A stretch of 56,568 nt of DNA from a virus. Of the stretch, positions 31,873 through 39,839 are shown piece after piece (within the stretch, counting starts at the first letter, position 1; each line of letters opens with the position of its first letter). A model generated the notes under the pieces. That model searched no databases, had not been told where the DNA came from, and saw only the letters and a list, made by a program, of their open reading frames with translations. Position numbers and translations under genes: made by a program. The stretch spans positions 1 through 56,568 of IMG/VR virus record IMGVR_UViG_3300028800_000109. One strand, 5' to 3'.

Positions 31873-32202
31873 ATGCTGTGCCAGACGCAAGTATTCGCCC
31901 GCGGAACGACAATCACCTGGTCGACGACGTTCTACGACCAGAACGGCAACGTCGTGCAGCCGGACGCTGCGACCATCACCCTCGTGTCTTCGGACGAAAC
32001 GATCAACGCGTCGATCATGATGGCGTCGCCGGCCGCCGGCCAGACCGCGTGGACCGGCTCGTGGGATTCGCGTGGAGCGCCCGCACCGCGCACGATCTAT
32101 TGGTCGATCCATTCCGGCCAGCCGAACGACCCGATCCCGGTCGTGGTCGAGGATGGCCAGTTTCAACTGAGCGCAAATCCATCAAATCTACTTACTTTTT
32201 AG
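31873..32202 (+). CDS. hypothetical beta-rich virion protein
   Basis: A 109-residue protein (TQVFARGTTITWSTTFYDQNGNVVQP, then TAWTGSWDSRGAPAPRTIYWSIHS). The pattern looks like an immunoglobulin-like or BppU-N-type beta domain in tail accessory proteins. It stops at TAG 32200-32202, where the low-GC HNH gene on the other strand begins to overlap. The C-terminus may have been set by the insertion. Confidence 0.6.
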   Translation: MLCQTQVFARGTTITWSTTFYDQNGNVVQPDAATITLVSSDETINASIMMASPAAGQTAWTGSWDSRGAPAPRTIYWSIHSGQPNDPIPVVVEDGQFQLSANPSNLLTF

Positions 32203-32746
32203 AATGTTGAGCAAACTCACCATGAAGCCGATCAGCGGCAGCGCAGTATGCTTCATGAGCTTTCTCGGCGGTATCAAAATAGCCAAGGAAGTGATTTTTG
32301 CCATCCGCTGTTATCGACGACGACCATCGTCGCCATTCTTTGTTCCAAAATGCTCCTTTGAAGCCTGTCGTATTATTGCGACCAATACTGCGATTCCGCC
32401 TATTCTGCATCTCAGTCGCCTGACGCAGATTATCCCAGCGATTATCGGCACGATTGGTGTTTTTGTGATCAGCCTCCGGTTCTGGCCATGCGCCGGTCGT
32501 GATAAGCCAAGCCAAGCGATGGGCCATATATTTTCGGCCGTTGATCGTGATGCGAATATAGCCGTCATTTGTGACGGAGCCCGCCGGCTCGCCGGCCCAT
32601 TTGCCATTCCACCATGGTGCCGCATCGGTTCGCTCTTTCCACGTCAACAATCCGTTGCTTGGATCGTAGGCCAGAATAGACCGAACATACCCGGCACTAA
32701 GATCATTGCGATTGCTCGCGCGTGTCTTCATAACTGCATCAGCCAT
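32192..32746 (-). CDS. HNH homing endonuclease with AP2-like C-terminus
   Basis: A 184-residue protein on the minus strand. The N-terminal part holds an HNH nuclease (AHRLAWLITTGAWPEPEADHKNTNRADNRWDNLRQAT with the His-Asn-His pattern). The C-terminal part (GFKGAFWNKEWRRW, GYFDTAEKAHEAYCAAA) is an AP2/NUMOD-like DNA-binding region. It lies opposite all neighbouring genes, has lower GC, and sits between two tail genes, as expected for a self-mobile free-standing homing gene. Confidence 0.85.
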   Translation of the reverse strand: MADAVMKTRASNRNDLSAGYVRSILAYDPSNGLLTWKERTDAAPWWNGKWAGEPAGSVTNDGYIRITINGRKYMAHRLAWLITTGAWPEPEADHKNTNRADNRWDNLRQATEMQNRRNRSIGRNNTTGFKGAFWNKEWRRWSSSITADGKNHFLGYFDTAEKAHEAYCAAADRLHGEFAQHSKK

Positions 32747-32838
32747 TCGGCCCTCCTACGGTCGCTGTGGTCAGGGTCGGATTTGAGCGCAGCAACGCTC
32801 ATCCGGCCCGATTTAATAGCACAAAAATGGAGATTGAC

Positions 32839-33228
32839 GTGAATCTTCATCGAATCGTCTCCGGCGTCATTGCTGGCGTCAATCCGTTCTTGCCGGTGGT
32901 AGTCCGCCAAAGCACTGGCAACACGCCCAGCCCTGCCGGCGACGGTACTCGCGTGCCCTCGTACGCGGCCCCCGTCCAGATCAGCGCGCAAATCCAGCCA
33001 GCGCCGATGAGCATGCTGCGCCAGATCGAAGGCCTCAACCTGCAGGGCACGCACAAGACGCTCTACACGAACGGCGCCATCAACGGCGAGGTCAGGATCG
33101 AGCTCAAGGGCGGCGACCTGATCACGCTGCCAGGCGGCGGCGTTTGGCTCGTCGTCGCCGTTCCCGAGGCGTGGAACATCACTGCTGGTTGGACGCGCGC
33201 GCTCATCACCCTCCAGAACGGCTCGTGA
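32839..33228 (+). CDS. tail accessory protein (family with GTRVPxY and GGDLIT motifs)
   Basis: About 129 residues from GTG 32839, chosen because GGAG lies 7-10 bases upstream and the family starts with MNLH; ATG 32827 is the alternative. The segments SVxxGVNPFLPVVVRQSTG, DGTRVPSYAAPVQISAQIQPAP, RQIEGLNLQGTHKTLYTNGAINGEV and KGGDLITLPGGGVWLVVAV are typical of a family in myophage tail regions. Exact role unknown. Confidence 0.66.
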   Translation: MNLHRIVSGVIAGVNPFLPVVVRQSTGNTPSPAGDGTRVPSYAAPVQISAQIQPAPMSMLRQIEGLNLQGTHKTLYTNGAINGEVRIELKGGDLITLPGGGVWLVVAVPEAWNITAGWTRALITLQNGS

Positions 33229-33258
33229 CGCTCAGCCATCTCGTGCTAGCAGGAGACG

Positions 33259-33843
33259 ATGGACATGTTCCTAAAGCGGGTCAGGGTCGGCTTCCTCGCT
33301 TCGGCGCTGAGCTTCGCGCCGGCGGCGGCCGTGGCGCAGAACGGGCTCGTGCAGGTGCCGCTCGGCTTCTGCTCGATGTCGTCGATGAGCGGCGCCACGC
33401 CTATCAACACGAGCACCTGCGTTATCGGATCGTTCACCGGCACCGGCAACGGCACGCTGCTGACGGTATCGTCACTGACGGGCGCGGTCACGGTCGGCGC
33501 GACCGTCGTCGGCACCGGCGTGCCGGCGGGCACCACCATCGTGAGGCAGGTCAGCGGCCTGCCGGGTTTGGCCGGCGTCTACCAGACGAGCAATCCGACG
33601 ACGTCGAGCAGCGCGAGCCTCACGGCCGGCGGCGTGCCGCTGGGTGCGACCTACGCAGTATTCTGCGCCTACGTCCAAGGCGTCGTCTACCGCGATGACG
33701 GGGCAGCGCCGACGGGCACAGCCGGCTCCGGCGGCCAGGGCATAGCGGCCAGCTCGTGCCTCGGCTACAGCGGCACGCTCGCCGACATCCAGTTCATCCA
33801 GCAGTCGGGCGGCGCCGTTCTCGGCGTCACATTCTACCGGTGA
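33259..33843 (+). CDS. exported beta-rich protein with signal peptide
   Basis: A 194-residue protein. Residues 1-27 (KRVRVGFLASALSFAPAAAVAQ) form a Sec-type signal peptide with a likely AxA cut. Residues about 55-115 contain the Gly/Thr beta module repeated elsewhere (GTGVPAGTTIVRQVSGLPG, then YQTSNP). The C-terminal part has YRDDGAAPTGTAGSGGQGI, common in phage tail-associated proteins. Function is unknown. Confidence 0.62.
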   Translation: MDMFLKRVRVGFLASALSFAPAAAVAQNGLVQVPLGFCSMSSMSGATPINTSTCVIGSFTGTGNGTLLTVSSLTGAVTVGATVVGTGVPAGTTIVRQVSGLPGLAGVYQTSNPTTSSSASLTAGGVPLGATYAVFCAYVQGVVYRDDGAAPTGTAGSGGQGIAASSCLGYSGTLADIQFIQQSGGAVLGVTFYR

Positions 33844-33848
33844 CCGCG

Positions 33849-35492
33849 ATGCTGCGCGCGGCACTCGCTATCGCCCTGTCGCTAGCGGCCTCGGCCGCAG
33901 TCGCCCAGACGAACGTCAGCGTGCCGAATGTGCCGGCAACGCCCACGGTCGTCGGCTCCGGCATCAGCGGCACGTTCACGGCGGGCGACCTCGTCGCGGG
34001 CGGCCCCGGCTCGGGGCAAATCCAAGACACATCGGCGCTGGCGCAGGGCTATGCGACGATGCCGGTCGGCATCGATTTTACCTCAGCCATCGTTTACGCC
34101 GGCGCATCTGGACCAGCAAATTCGTGGATCTATAACCAGGCCAGCATCAGCGGAGCCGCCACCAACGGCGTCGACGGCCTTATATCGCCAAATCATTTTC
34201 TGATTGCTCACGATACCGTAACGACCACCTCCGATCTGTACGGCTTGAGCGTGAAGCTCCAGCCGGATACCGGTCACACCGGCGGCCGATCCGCCCTACT
34301 CGGCTACATATCCGTGATCGGTGCGCCGAACGTGGCGACCAACAACGCCGAGTATGTGGGCATCCAAGGTCTCGCCTCGATGGCTATCAACTTAGGCGGC
34401 ACCTCTGGGTCGCTCGCCAACGGCGTCGGCTTCCTGTTCGGCGGCAACAGCAACGCTTTCACGGCTTCCGGTGCGACGTTCCTTCAAGGCATCACGTCTT
34501 GGGAGTTCGACGTCACTGTCCCGACCGGATCGTCTGTTGGCCGCAAGCACGGCATCATGATCGTCCAGGGCGCAACGGACGCCGTCAATGGCACGTATGA
34601 GGACAGCGCGATCGAGATCGCGTCTCAGTCCGGAGCTACTGCGTTCTGGCCTATAGGTCTCGAATTTGGTTCCTATTCTTCGCAATGGGCGTTTGGTGCG
34701 ACGAGCACCTTGATCGGTGCGACGCAACGCACGCTGCCGTCGTCAGACAGTCCTATCGCGTTGTACGGGATCAATTTCTCCGCGGTGACGTTCCAGTCCG
34801 GCGGCGGCTTTCTGAAATCGACCGGCTTCCTTGTTGATCCGAGCGGCAACGCGACCGCGAACACCTTTGTGCTGGGATCGGCCGGAACGACGACGAACCC
34901 GGCGATCGAGTTCACCACCTGCGGCACCAACTGCGGCATCGTCACGCCAGCATCAAGCCAGTGGGAAATCGTTGCTGGCGGCACCGCGGATATCGATTTC
35001 GGCGTCACCACGTCGGGTCGCGTCACAGTGACCCCTCCGTTAAACCTTGCTGGATCAACCGGCGCGGCGTTGACGTTCACCAGCACGACGGCGGGTATAT
35101 CTCTTCGCAACGGCGGGACGTTGGTCACGACACCCGCGAATGGCTCATTTCAACATGGTGCCGCTGACGCGGCAACTGCGGTAGCGCAAACCGTCAGAGT
35201 TCAAAGTGTTGCGGCTGGTAACAGCAACGTAAATGGTCAAAACCTAACCGTTATCGGGTCGCTCTCGACTGGCTCAGGCACGAGCGGTGACATCATTTTC
35301 CAAACAGGCGGCACCGGCGCCGGCTCGACGGCCCAGAATGCCGCAACGACTGCCATGACGATCAAGGGCGCAACGCAGCAGGTCATCTTCGCGGGGCCGA
35401 TCAAGGTGACCGCGCTACAGTCGGGGACGCCGTCGACCTACGCGTGCTTCGACGCCACCGGCAACCTGATCTCGTCCGGCAGCGCGTGTTAA
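33849..35492 (+). CDS. tail fibre-like protein with signal peptide
   Basis: About 547 residues from ATG 33849 (GTG 33840 in frame overlaps the previous TGA). The start MLRAALAIALSLAASAAVAQ is a signal peptide. The chain is a repetitive beta sequence (GISLRNGGTLVTTPANGSFQH, TAMTIKGATQQVIFAGPIKV), with a C-terminus YACFDATGNLISSGSAC often seen at the end of phage fibres. A signal peptide on a virion protein is unexpected. Confidence 0.65.
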   Translation: MLRAALAIALSLAASAAVAQTNVSVPNVPATPTVVGSGISGTFTAGDLVAGGPGSGQIQDTSALAQGYATMPVGIDFTSAIVYAGASGPANSWIYNQASISGAATNGVDGLISPNHFLIAHDTVTTTSDLYGLSVKLQPDTGHTGGRSALLGYISVIGAPNVATNNAEYVGIQGLASMAINLGGTSGSLANGVGFLFGGNSNAFTASGATFLQGITSWEFDVTVPTGSSVGRKHGIMIVQGATDAVNGTYEDSAIEIASQSGATAFWPIGLEFGSYSSQWAFGATSTLIGATQRTLPSSDSPIALYGINFSAVTFQSGGGFLKSTGFLVDPSGNATANTFVLGSAGTTTNPAIEFTTCGTNCGIVTPASSQWEIVAGGTADIDFGVTTSGRVTVTPPLNLAGSTGAALTFTSTTAGISLRNGGTLVTTPANGSFQHGAADAATAVAQTVRVQSVAAGNSNVNGQNLTVIGSLSTGSGTSGDIIFQTGGTGAGSTAQNAATTAMTIKGATQQVIFAGPIKVTALQSGTPSTYACFDATGNLISSGSAC

Positions 35493-35543
35493 CGGAGCCG
35501 TGCTAAGAGGTGTCGGCGATAGAATCGCGACGGAGGTAGAAAA

Positions 35544-35867
35544 ATGATCTCTCAACAGTGCACGCCGCTCGGCTTCGTGAGCGTGGTCGTCGGCCCCAGC
35601 ACGCCCGTCGGTTTCACTGCAGGCATCGTCACCGGCACCACCGCGTTTGTCGTGCCCACGGGCTCCAACGTGAAGGTGCTGCTCGTCGCCGAGACCGGGC
35701 CCGTGCGCTGGCGCGACGACGGCAAGCTGCCGACGCCGACGGCGGGCATGTACATGGGCGTAACCCAGTCGCCGTTCGATTATTCCGGCGACGTGGCGGC
35801 GTTCCAGATGATCAGCGTTAGCGGCACAGTCGCCGTCGACGCCGCCTTCTACGAGGTCGCGGGCTAA
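35544..35867 (+). CDS. small tail-region beta protein
   Basis: A 107-residue protein after a strong ribosome binding site (GGAGGTAG). The pattern AFVVPTGSNVKVLLVAETGPVRWRDDG...GMYMGVTQSPFDYSGDVAAFQMI is typical of small beta-barrel virion proteins common in phages. Function unknown. Next to the tail-terminator-like gene. Confidence 0.6.
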   Translation: MISQQCTPLGFVSVVVGPSTPVGFTAGIVTGTTAFVVPTGSNVKVLLVAETGPVRWRDDGKLPTPTAGMYMGVTQSPFDYSGDVAAFQMISVSGTVAVDAAFYEVAG

Positions 35868-35872
35868 GGCCG

Positions 35873-36619
35873 ATGCCGACCATCTCGCCGACTCAGTCGA
35901 ACGCGCAGGCGGCGCTCGCCCAGTTCTTGGCGGCCGTTACCGGCCTCGTTGTCGGCGACACGATCATTTCGGGCCAGAACAACCGCGTGCCCGAGCCGAC
36001 CGAGTCGACGTTCTGCGTGATGACGCCCATCCGGTTCACGCGGCTCGAAACCAACCTAGACACGTACGCCGACGTGAAGTTCACCGGGTCCATCACCGAC
36101 ACGGCGATGACGGTCTCAACGGTCGTGTTCGGCACGCTGTTGCCTGGCGCAACCGTCTTCGGCCCCAACGTCGCCGCCAACACGGTCATCGTCTCACAGT
36201 CGATCGGGCCGCCGGGCGGCGCGGGCATCTACCTAGTGTCGACCGCGCAGACGGTGGCCGCGGGCACGCTCTCCTGCGGCGGCCAGACGCTTACGCAGGG
36301 CGCCGAGATCGTTATTCAACTTGATTTTCATTCCGCGGACCTGACCGCTGGCGATCTCGCGCAGACGACTTCGACGATGCTGCGCGACGAATACGGCGTG
36401 GACTTCTTTGCCGCGTTGTCGCCGCCGCTCAACGGCGTCGTCCCTCTCTACGCGGATGACCCGAGGCAGATGCCGTTCATCAACGCGGAATCGCAATACG
36501 AGTGGCGGTGGGTCCTCGAGGCCAAGCTGCAGGTCAACCAAGCCGTCCAGATCCCGCAGCAGTTCGCGGACTCGGCGGTTGTCGACGCGATCAGCGTCGA
36601 GGCGGAGTTTCCACTCTGA
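35873..36619 (+). CDS. neck/tail terminator-like protein with inserted beta module
   Basis: A 248-residue protein. The N-terminus (QAALAQFLAAVTGL...NRVPEPTESTFCVMTPI) and C-terminus (DEYGVDFFAALSPPLNGVVPLYADDPRQMPFINAESQYEWRW) fit neck terminator or LIC12616-like proteins. Residues about 68-130 are a Gly/Thr beta insert (FGTLLPGATVFGPNVAANTV then GPPGGAGIYLVS) similar to modules in other virion proteins here. The gene sits just upstream of the third promoter-like element. Confidence 0.68.
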   Translation: MPTISPTQSNAQAALAQFLAAVTGLVVGDTIISGQNNRVPEPTESTFCVMTPIRFTRLETNLDTYADVKFTGSITDTAMTVSTVVFGTLLPGATVFGPNVAANTVIVSQSIGPPGGAGIYLVSTAQTVAAGTLSCGGQTLTQGAEIVIQLDFHSADLTAGDLAQTTSTMLRDEYGVDFFAALSPPLNGVVPLYADDPRQMPFINAESQYEWRWVLEAKLQVNQAVQIPQQFADSAVVDAISVEAEFPL

Positions 36620-36627
36620 AGGAATCT

Positions 36628-36644
36628 ATAACCGTAACGGTTAT
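36628..36644. promoter_or_regulatory. 17-bp perfect palindrome, possible operator
   Basis: ATAACCGT-A-ACGGTTAT reads the same on both strands. It lies right after the stop of the preceding gene and 18 bases upstream of the third promoter-like element. It is a candidate binding site for a dimeric regulator such as the XRE protein at 5914. Confidence 0.5.
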
Positions 36645-36661
36645 GCCTTCTGACCCGCCGC

Positions 36662-36687
36662 TTCTACTGACCGTCCATACTATCGAA
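36662..36687 (+). promoter_or_regulatory. repeated late promoter-like element, copy 3
   Basis: Identical to the elements at 6171-6196 and 20421-20446. It lies 57 bases upstream of the sheath gene and is followed by GCGGCAAT, as at the first copy. It opens the tail operon. Confidence 0.75.
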
Positions 36688-36743
36688 ACCGTCCGAATGC
36701 GGCAATAAACGACCCTGCCAGAACTCCAGCGGGGAACTGCGGC

Positions 36744-38711
36744 ATGTCGACGATTCCGTCCTCAGAACTCGTATCCGTCACCCCCAGTGTGCTGGCCGCC
36801 GGCGGCGCCGGCATCCAGACGATAGGACTGGTCCTCGACTCAAGCACTCGCGTTCCGCTCGGCACCGTCGCCCAGTTCTCGTCCGCGCTCGCCGTAGAAG
36901 ATTACTTCGGCCCCGGCACGATCGCATCGGGCGCTGCCGTCTACTTCACCGGCTTCGAGAACGCCGACCAGACGCCGGGCCTCCTGCTCATCGCGCAGTA
37001 CAACCAGACGGCCGTCTCCGCTTACCTGCGAGGTGGCAACATCAGCGCGCTGACGCTTTCGCAACTGCAAGCGATCTCCGGCTCGCTCGACGTCGTCTTC
37101 GACGGTTACGCGCGCAACGCCGCATCGGTCAACCTCTCGGGCGCTTCGAGCTTCACGGCCGCGGCCTCGACGATCCAGACCGCGCTTAACGCCGCCGACC
37201 CGACGGAAGAGACCGTCACCGCCAGCATCGGCGCGACATTTACGGGCAACCAGAGCAGCACGAACCTTACGACCACGTCGACGGTCGGGCTGATCTCGAT
37301 CGGCGACACGATCTCGGGCACCGGCGTCGCCAGCGGCACAAAAATCGTCAGCCAGACGTCCGGCACGCCGGGCGGCAACGGCGTCTACGTCACGTCGCTG
37401 TCAGGCACCGCGTCGTCGGCGAGCTGCGTCGCGTCGTCCAACGTGCTCGACGTCACCGTCGGCGCCGGCATCATGGTCGGCCACTACGTCACCGGCGCGG
37501 GCGTGGTCTCAGCGCCGATCACAGCGCTCGGCACCGGCAGCGGCGGCGCCGGCACCTATGTGATTTCCGGCTCGCCCCAGCAGGTCGCCAGCGAGAGCAT
37601 GACGCTGACGGCGACGCCGATCACCGTCACCTACGACTCGGTTTCCGGCGCGTTCGTGCTGACGTCGGGCATCACCGGCTCGCCGTCGACGGCGGCGTTT
37701 GCCACCGGCACGATCGCTGCCAGCCTGCTGCTCACTTCCGCCACAGGTGCCGTGCTCTCGCAGGGCGCGGCCGCGGCCGTGCCAGCGACGTTCATGAATG
37801 CGCTGATCCAGGTCAATCAGGACTGGGTCGCCTTCAAGACCGGGTTCGATCCAGACACGCTCGGCAACACGGGCAACACCGTCAAGCAGGCGTTCGCCGC
37901 GTGGAAGAACACCGCGCTCGGCGGCAACCGCTTCGCTTACGTCTGCCAGGACCACGACATCACGCCGACCGAGACCGTGCCCGCGACGTCGTCGCTGGGC
38001 TACATCCTCGCCAACAACGGCGACTCCGGCACGATCCTCATCTACGAGCCGTCGACCGGCGGCCCGTACTACACGAGCTGGTTCGTGCTCGGCATCGTCG
38101 CGTCCATCGACTTCCAGGAGCCGAACGGCCGCGTCACCTTCGCCTACAAGGCGCAGGCCGGGCTGATCGCGACGGTTTCGGACCCGACATCGGCCGTCAA
38201 CCTCGGCGGCAACCCGCAGACGGTCGGCAGCGACGGCAACGGCTATAACTTCTACGGCGCGTACGCGACCGCCGGCCAGAACAACACGTGGTTCCAACGC
38301 GGGTTCATTACCGGCCCCTACGAGTGGGCCGACAGCTACATCAACCAGATCTGGCTCAACAACCAGCTCCAGGTCGCGCTGCTCACCGCGTTCGGCAACT
38401 CGAAGTCGATTCCATTCAACAGCGCGGGCGCCACCATCATCGAGCAGGCCCTCGCCTCGCCGATCGCGAACGGGTTGTCGTTCGGCGCGTACGGGCCTGG
38501 CCAGATCTCGGCCTCGCAGGCGCAGCAGATCAACGCGGCGTCTGGCAACTCCAACGCCGCGAACACCGTCCAGACGCAGGGCTGGTACCTGCAGGTCGTG
38601 CCCGCGAGCGCGACGCTGAAGGCGGCGCGCGGGCCGCAGCAGGTCAACTTCTGGTACAACGACAACGGGTCCGTGCAGGTGATCAACCTCAACAGCATCG
38701 CGCTAAATTAA
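36744..38711 (+). CDS. tail sheath protein (DUF3383 type) with inserted beta modules
   Basis: A 655-residue protein. The flanks match the DUF3383 sheath family: TRVPLGTVAQFSSALAVEDYFG, AVYFTGFENADQTPGLLLIAQY and QAISGSLDVVFDGY at the N-side, and NGYNFYGAYATAGQ, FQRGFITGPYEWADSYINQIW and PQQVNFWYNDNGSVQVINLNSI at the C-side. Residues about 160-290 hold two tandem Gly/Thr beta modules (GTGVASGTKIVSQTSGTPGG, then GTGSGGAGTYVIS), which explains a length above normal. The sheath contracts to drive the tube into the host envelope. Confidence 0.9.
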   Translation: MSTIPSSELVSVTPSVLAAGGAGIQTIGLVLDSSTRVPLGTVAQFSSALAVEDYFGPGTIASGAAVYFTGFENADQTPGLLLIAQYNQTAVSAYLRGGNISALTLSQLQAISGSLDVVFDGYARNAASVNLSGASSFTAAASTIQTALNAADPTEETVTASIGATFTGNQSSTNLTTTSTVGLISIGDTISGTGVASGTKIVSQTSGTPGGNGVYVTSLSGTASSASCVASSNVLDVTVGAGIMVGHYVTGAGVVSAPITALGTGSGGAGTYVISGSPQQVASESMTLTATPITVTYDSVSGAFVLTSGITGSPSTAAFATGTIAASLLLTSATGAVLSQGAAAAVPATFMNALIQVNQDWVAFKTGFDPDTLGNTGNTVKQAFAAWKNTALGGNRFAYVCQDHDITPTETVPATSSLGYILANNGDSGTILIYEPSTGGPYYTSWFVLGIVASIDFQEPNGRVTFAYKAQAGLIATVSDPTSAVNLGGNPQTVGSDGNGYNFYGAYATAGQNNTWFQRGFITGPYEWADSYINQIWLNNQLQVALLTAFGNSKSIPFNSAGATIIEQALASPIANGLSFGAYGPGQISASQAQQINAASGNSNAANTVQTQGWYLQVVPASATLKAARGPQQVNFWYNDNGSVQVINLNSIALN

Positions 38712-38720
38712 GGGGACTTC

Positions 38721-39155
38721 ATGCCCGGGACCATTACCTCCGCGAACACGATCCTCACGCTGACGCAGGCGCTGCTGTTCCCGACGCCGCAGCAGATTCA
38801 GCAGTTTGCGGCCGACGACGTTACCGACACCGATCAGGTGCGCAACGTCGAGACGCTCATGGGCGTGGACGGCTACCTGTCCGCCGGCTTCGTGTTCGCG
38901 CCGATCATGCAGAACATCTCGCTGCAGGCGAACTCGCCGTCGATCGCCTTTTTCGACACGCTCTATGCGCAGCAGATCGCGGCCGAGGACGCTTACCCGC
39001 TCTCGGGCACGCTGTACTTCCCGGGTCTCGGCAAGAAGTATTCGATGGTGAACGGCTACATGACCGACTACAAGCCGACGCCCGACGCCAAGCGCACGCT
39101 GCAACCGCAGCGCTTTCGCCTCACGTGGAACTCGGTGCTCCCGTCACCGTCCTGA
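38721..39155 (+). CDS. putative tail tube protein
   Basis: A 144-residue protein right after the sheath, preceded by AGGGGAC. The segment TDQVRNVETLMGVDGYLSAGFV, then SPSIAFFDTLYAQQ and YFPGLGKKYSMVNGYM, fits phage tube proteins that accompany DUF3383 sheaths. Tube proteins form the inner channel. Position and size support the call. Confidence 0.75.
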   Translation: MPGTITSANTILTLTQALLFPTPQQIQQFAADDVTDTDQVRNVETLMGVDGYLSAGFVFAPIMQNISLQANSPSIAFFDTLYAQQIAAEDAYPLSGTLYFPGLGKKYSMVNGYMTDYKPTPDAKRTLQPQRFRLTWNSVLPSPS

Positions 39156-39165
39156 CGAGGCCAAC

Positions 39166-39651
39166 ATGCGCAAGACCGTCGACGTGAAGGTTCCGGAATT
39201 CCCCGGCACCTCCAACCGCGATCGCAACAAGCTGTTCCGCATAACCGAGTGGTCCGCATCTCGCGCCGAGAAGTGGGGCCTGCGCATGATCCTTGCCGCC
39301 AACACCGGCGGTGGTGCGCTGCCGCTTAACTTGAGCGGCATCGGCATGGAAGGCATCGCGATTCTCGGCATCAACACGTTCCTTCGCGGAAGTATCGGCG
39401 ATCAGACATTGATCCCGCTGCTCGACGAGCTGCTCGACTGCGTCGAGATCGTACGCGACCAGAGCCATCCAGCTACCGCCACCAAGATCGTTTCGGACGA
39501 CGACATCGAGGAGGTTGCCACGCGCATGTGGCTGAGGGGGGAGGTCCTCACGCTGCACTTGGGTTTTTCGGTGAGCGCCACACTGTCGGCGCTCTACTCC
39601 AAGATCATGATCTATCAACCCCCACCATCGACGGAATCGCCGACACAGTAA
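39166..39651 (+). CDS. tail assembly chaperone-like protein, first frame
   Basis: A 161-residue protein after the tube, where chaperones of the tape measure are normally coded. It begins RKTVDVKVPEFPGTSNRDRNKLFRITEWSASRAEKWGLRMI, typical of this class. The C-terminal end (IMIYQPPPSTESPTQ) overlaps another frame with a run of C at 39619-39623, where a -1 slip could fuse the two frames as in other phages. Confidence 0.72.
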   Translation: MRKTVDVKVPEFPGTSNRDRNKLFRITEWSASRAEKWGLRMILAANTGGGALPLNLSGIGMEGIAILGINTFLRGSIGDQTLIPLLDELLDCVEIVRDQSHPATATKIVSDDDIEEVATRMWLRGEVLTLHLGFSVSATLSALYSKIMIYQPPPSTESPTQ

Positions 39652-39680
39652 ATGTCGCGCCGAAGGTGGCGAGCGTGGTG

Positions 39681-39839
39681 ATGCGCGAGCCGCCACTGGC
39701 GACGCTGCACGAAATGCAGACGATCTACAGCCTAGAAGACCTCTACGATTTGCTCGAGATGGCCTCCGTGGATGGCCACAACCGACGCATGGTAGAGAAG
39801 CACTACGAACAGGAGCGCGAGCGTGCCAACCGCGATTGA
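39681..39839 (+). CDS. tail assembly chaperone, second frame
   Basis: The frame is open from before 39528. The conserved part is MREPPLATLHEMQTIYSLEDLYDLLEMASVDGHN, so ATG 39681 is given as the start, with GTG 39666, 39675 or 39678 also possible. The segment YSLEDLYDLLE is common in the second chaperone frame of phages. It may be expressed by its own start or by a -1 frameshift from the preceding gene. Stop 39839 overlaps the tape-measure start by 17 bases. Confidence 0.65.
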   Translation: MREPPLATLHEMQTIYSLEDLYDLLEMASVDGHNRRMVEKHYEQERERANRD

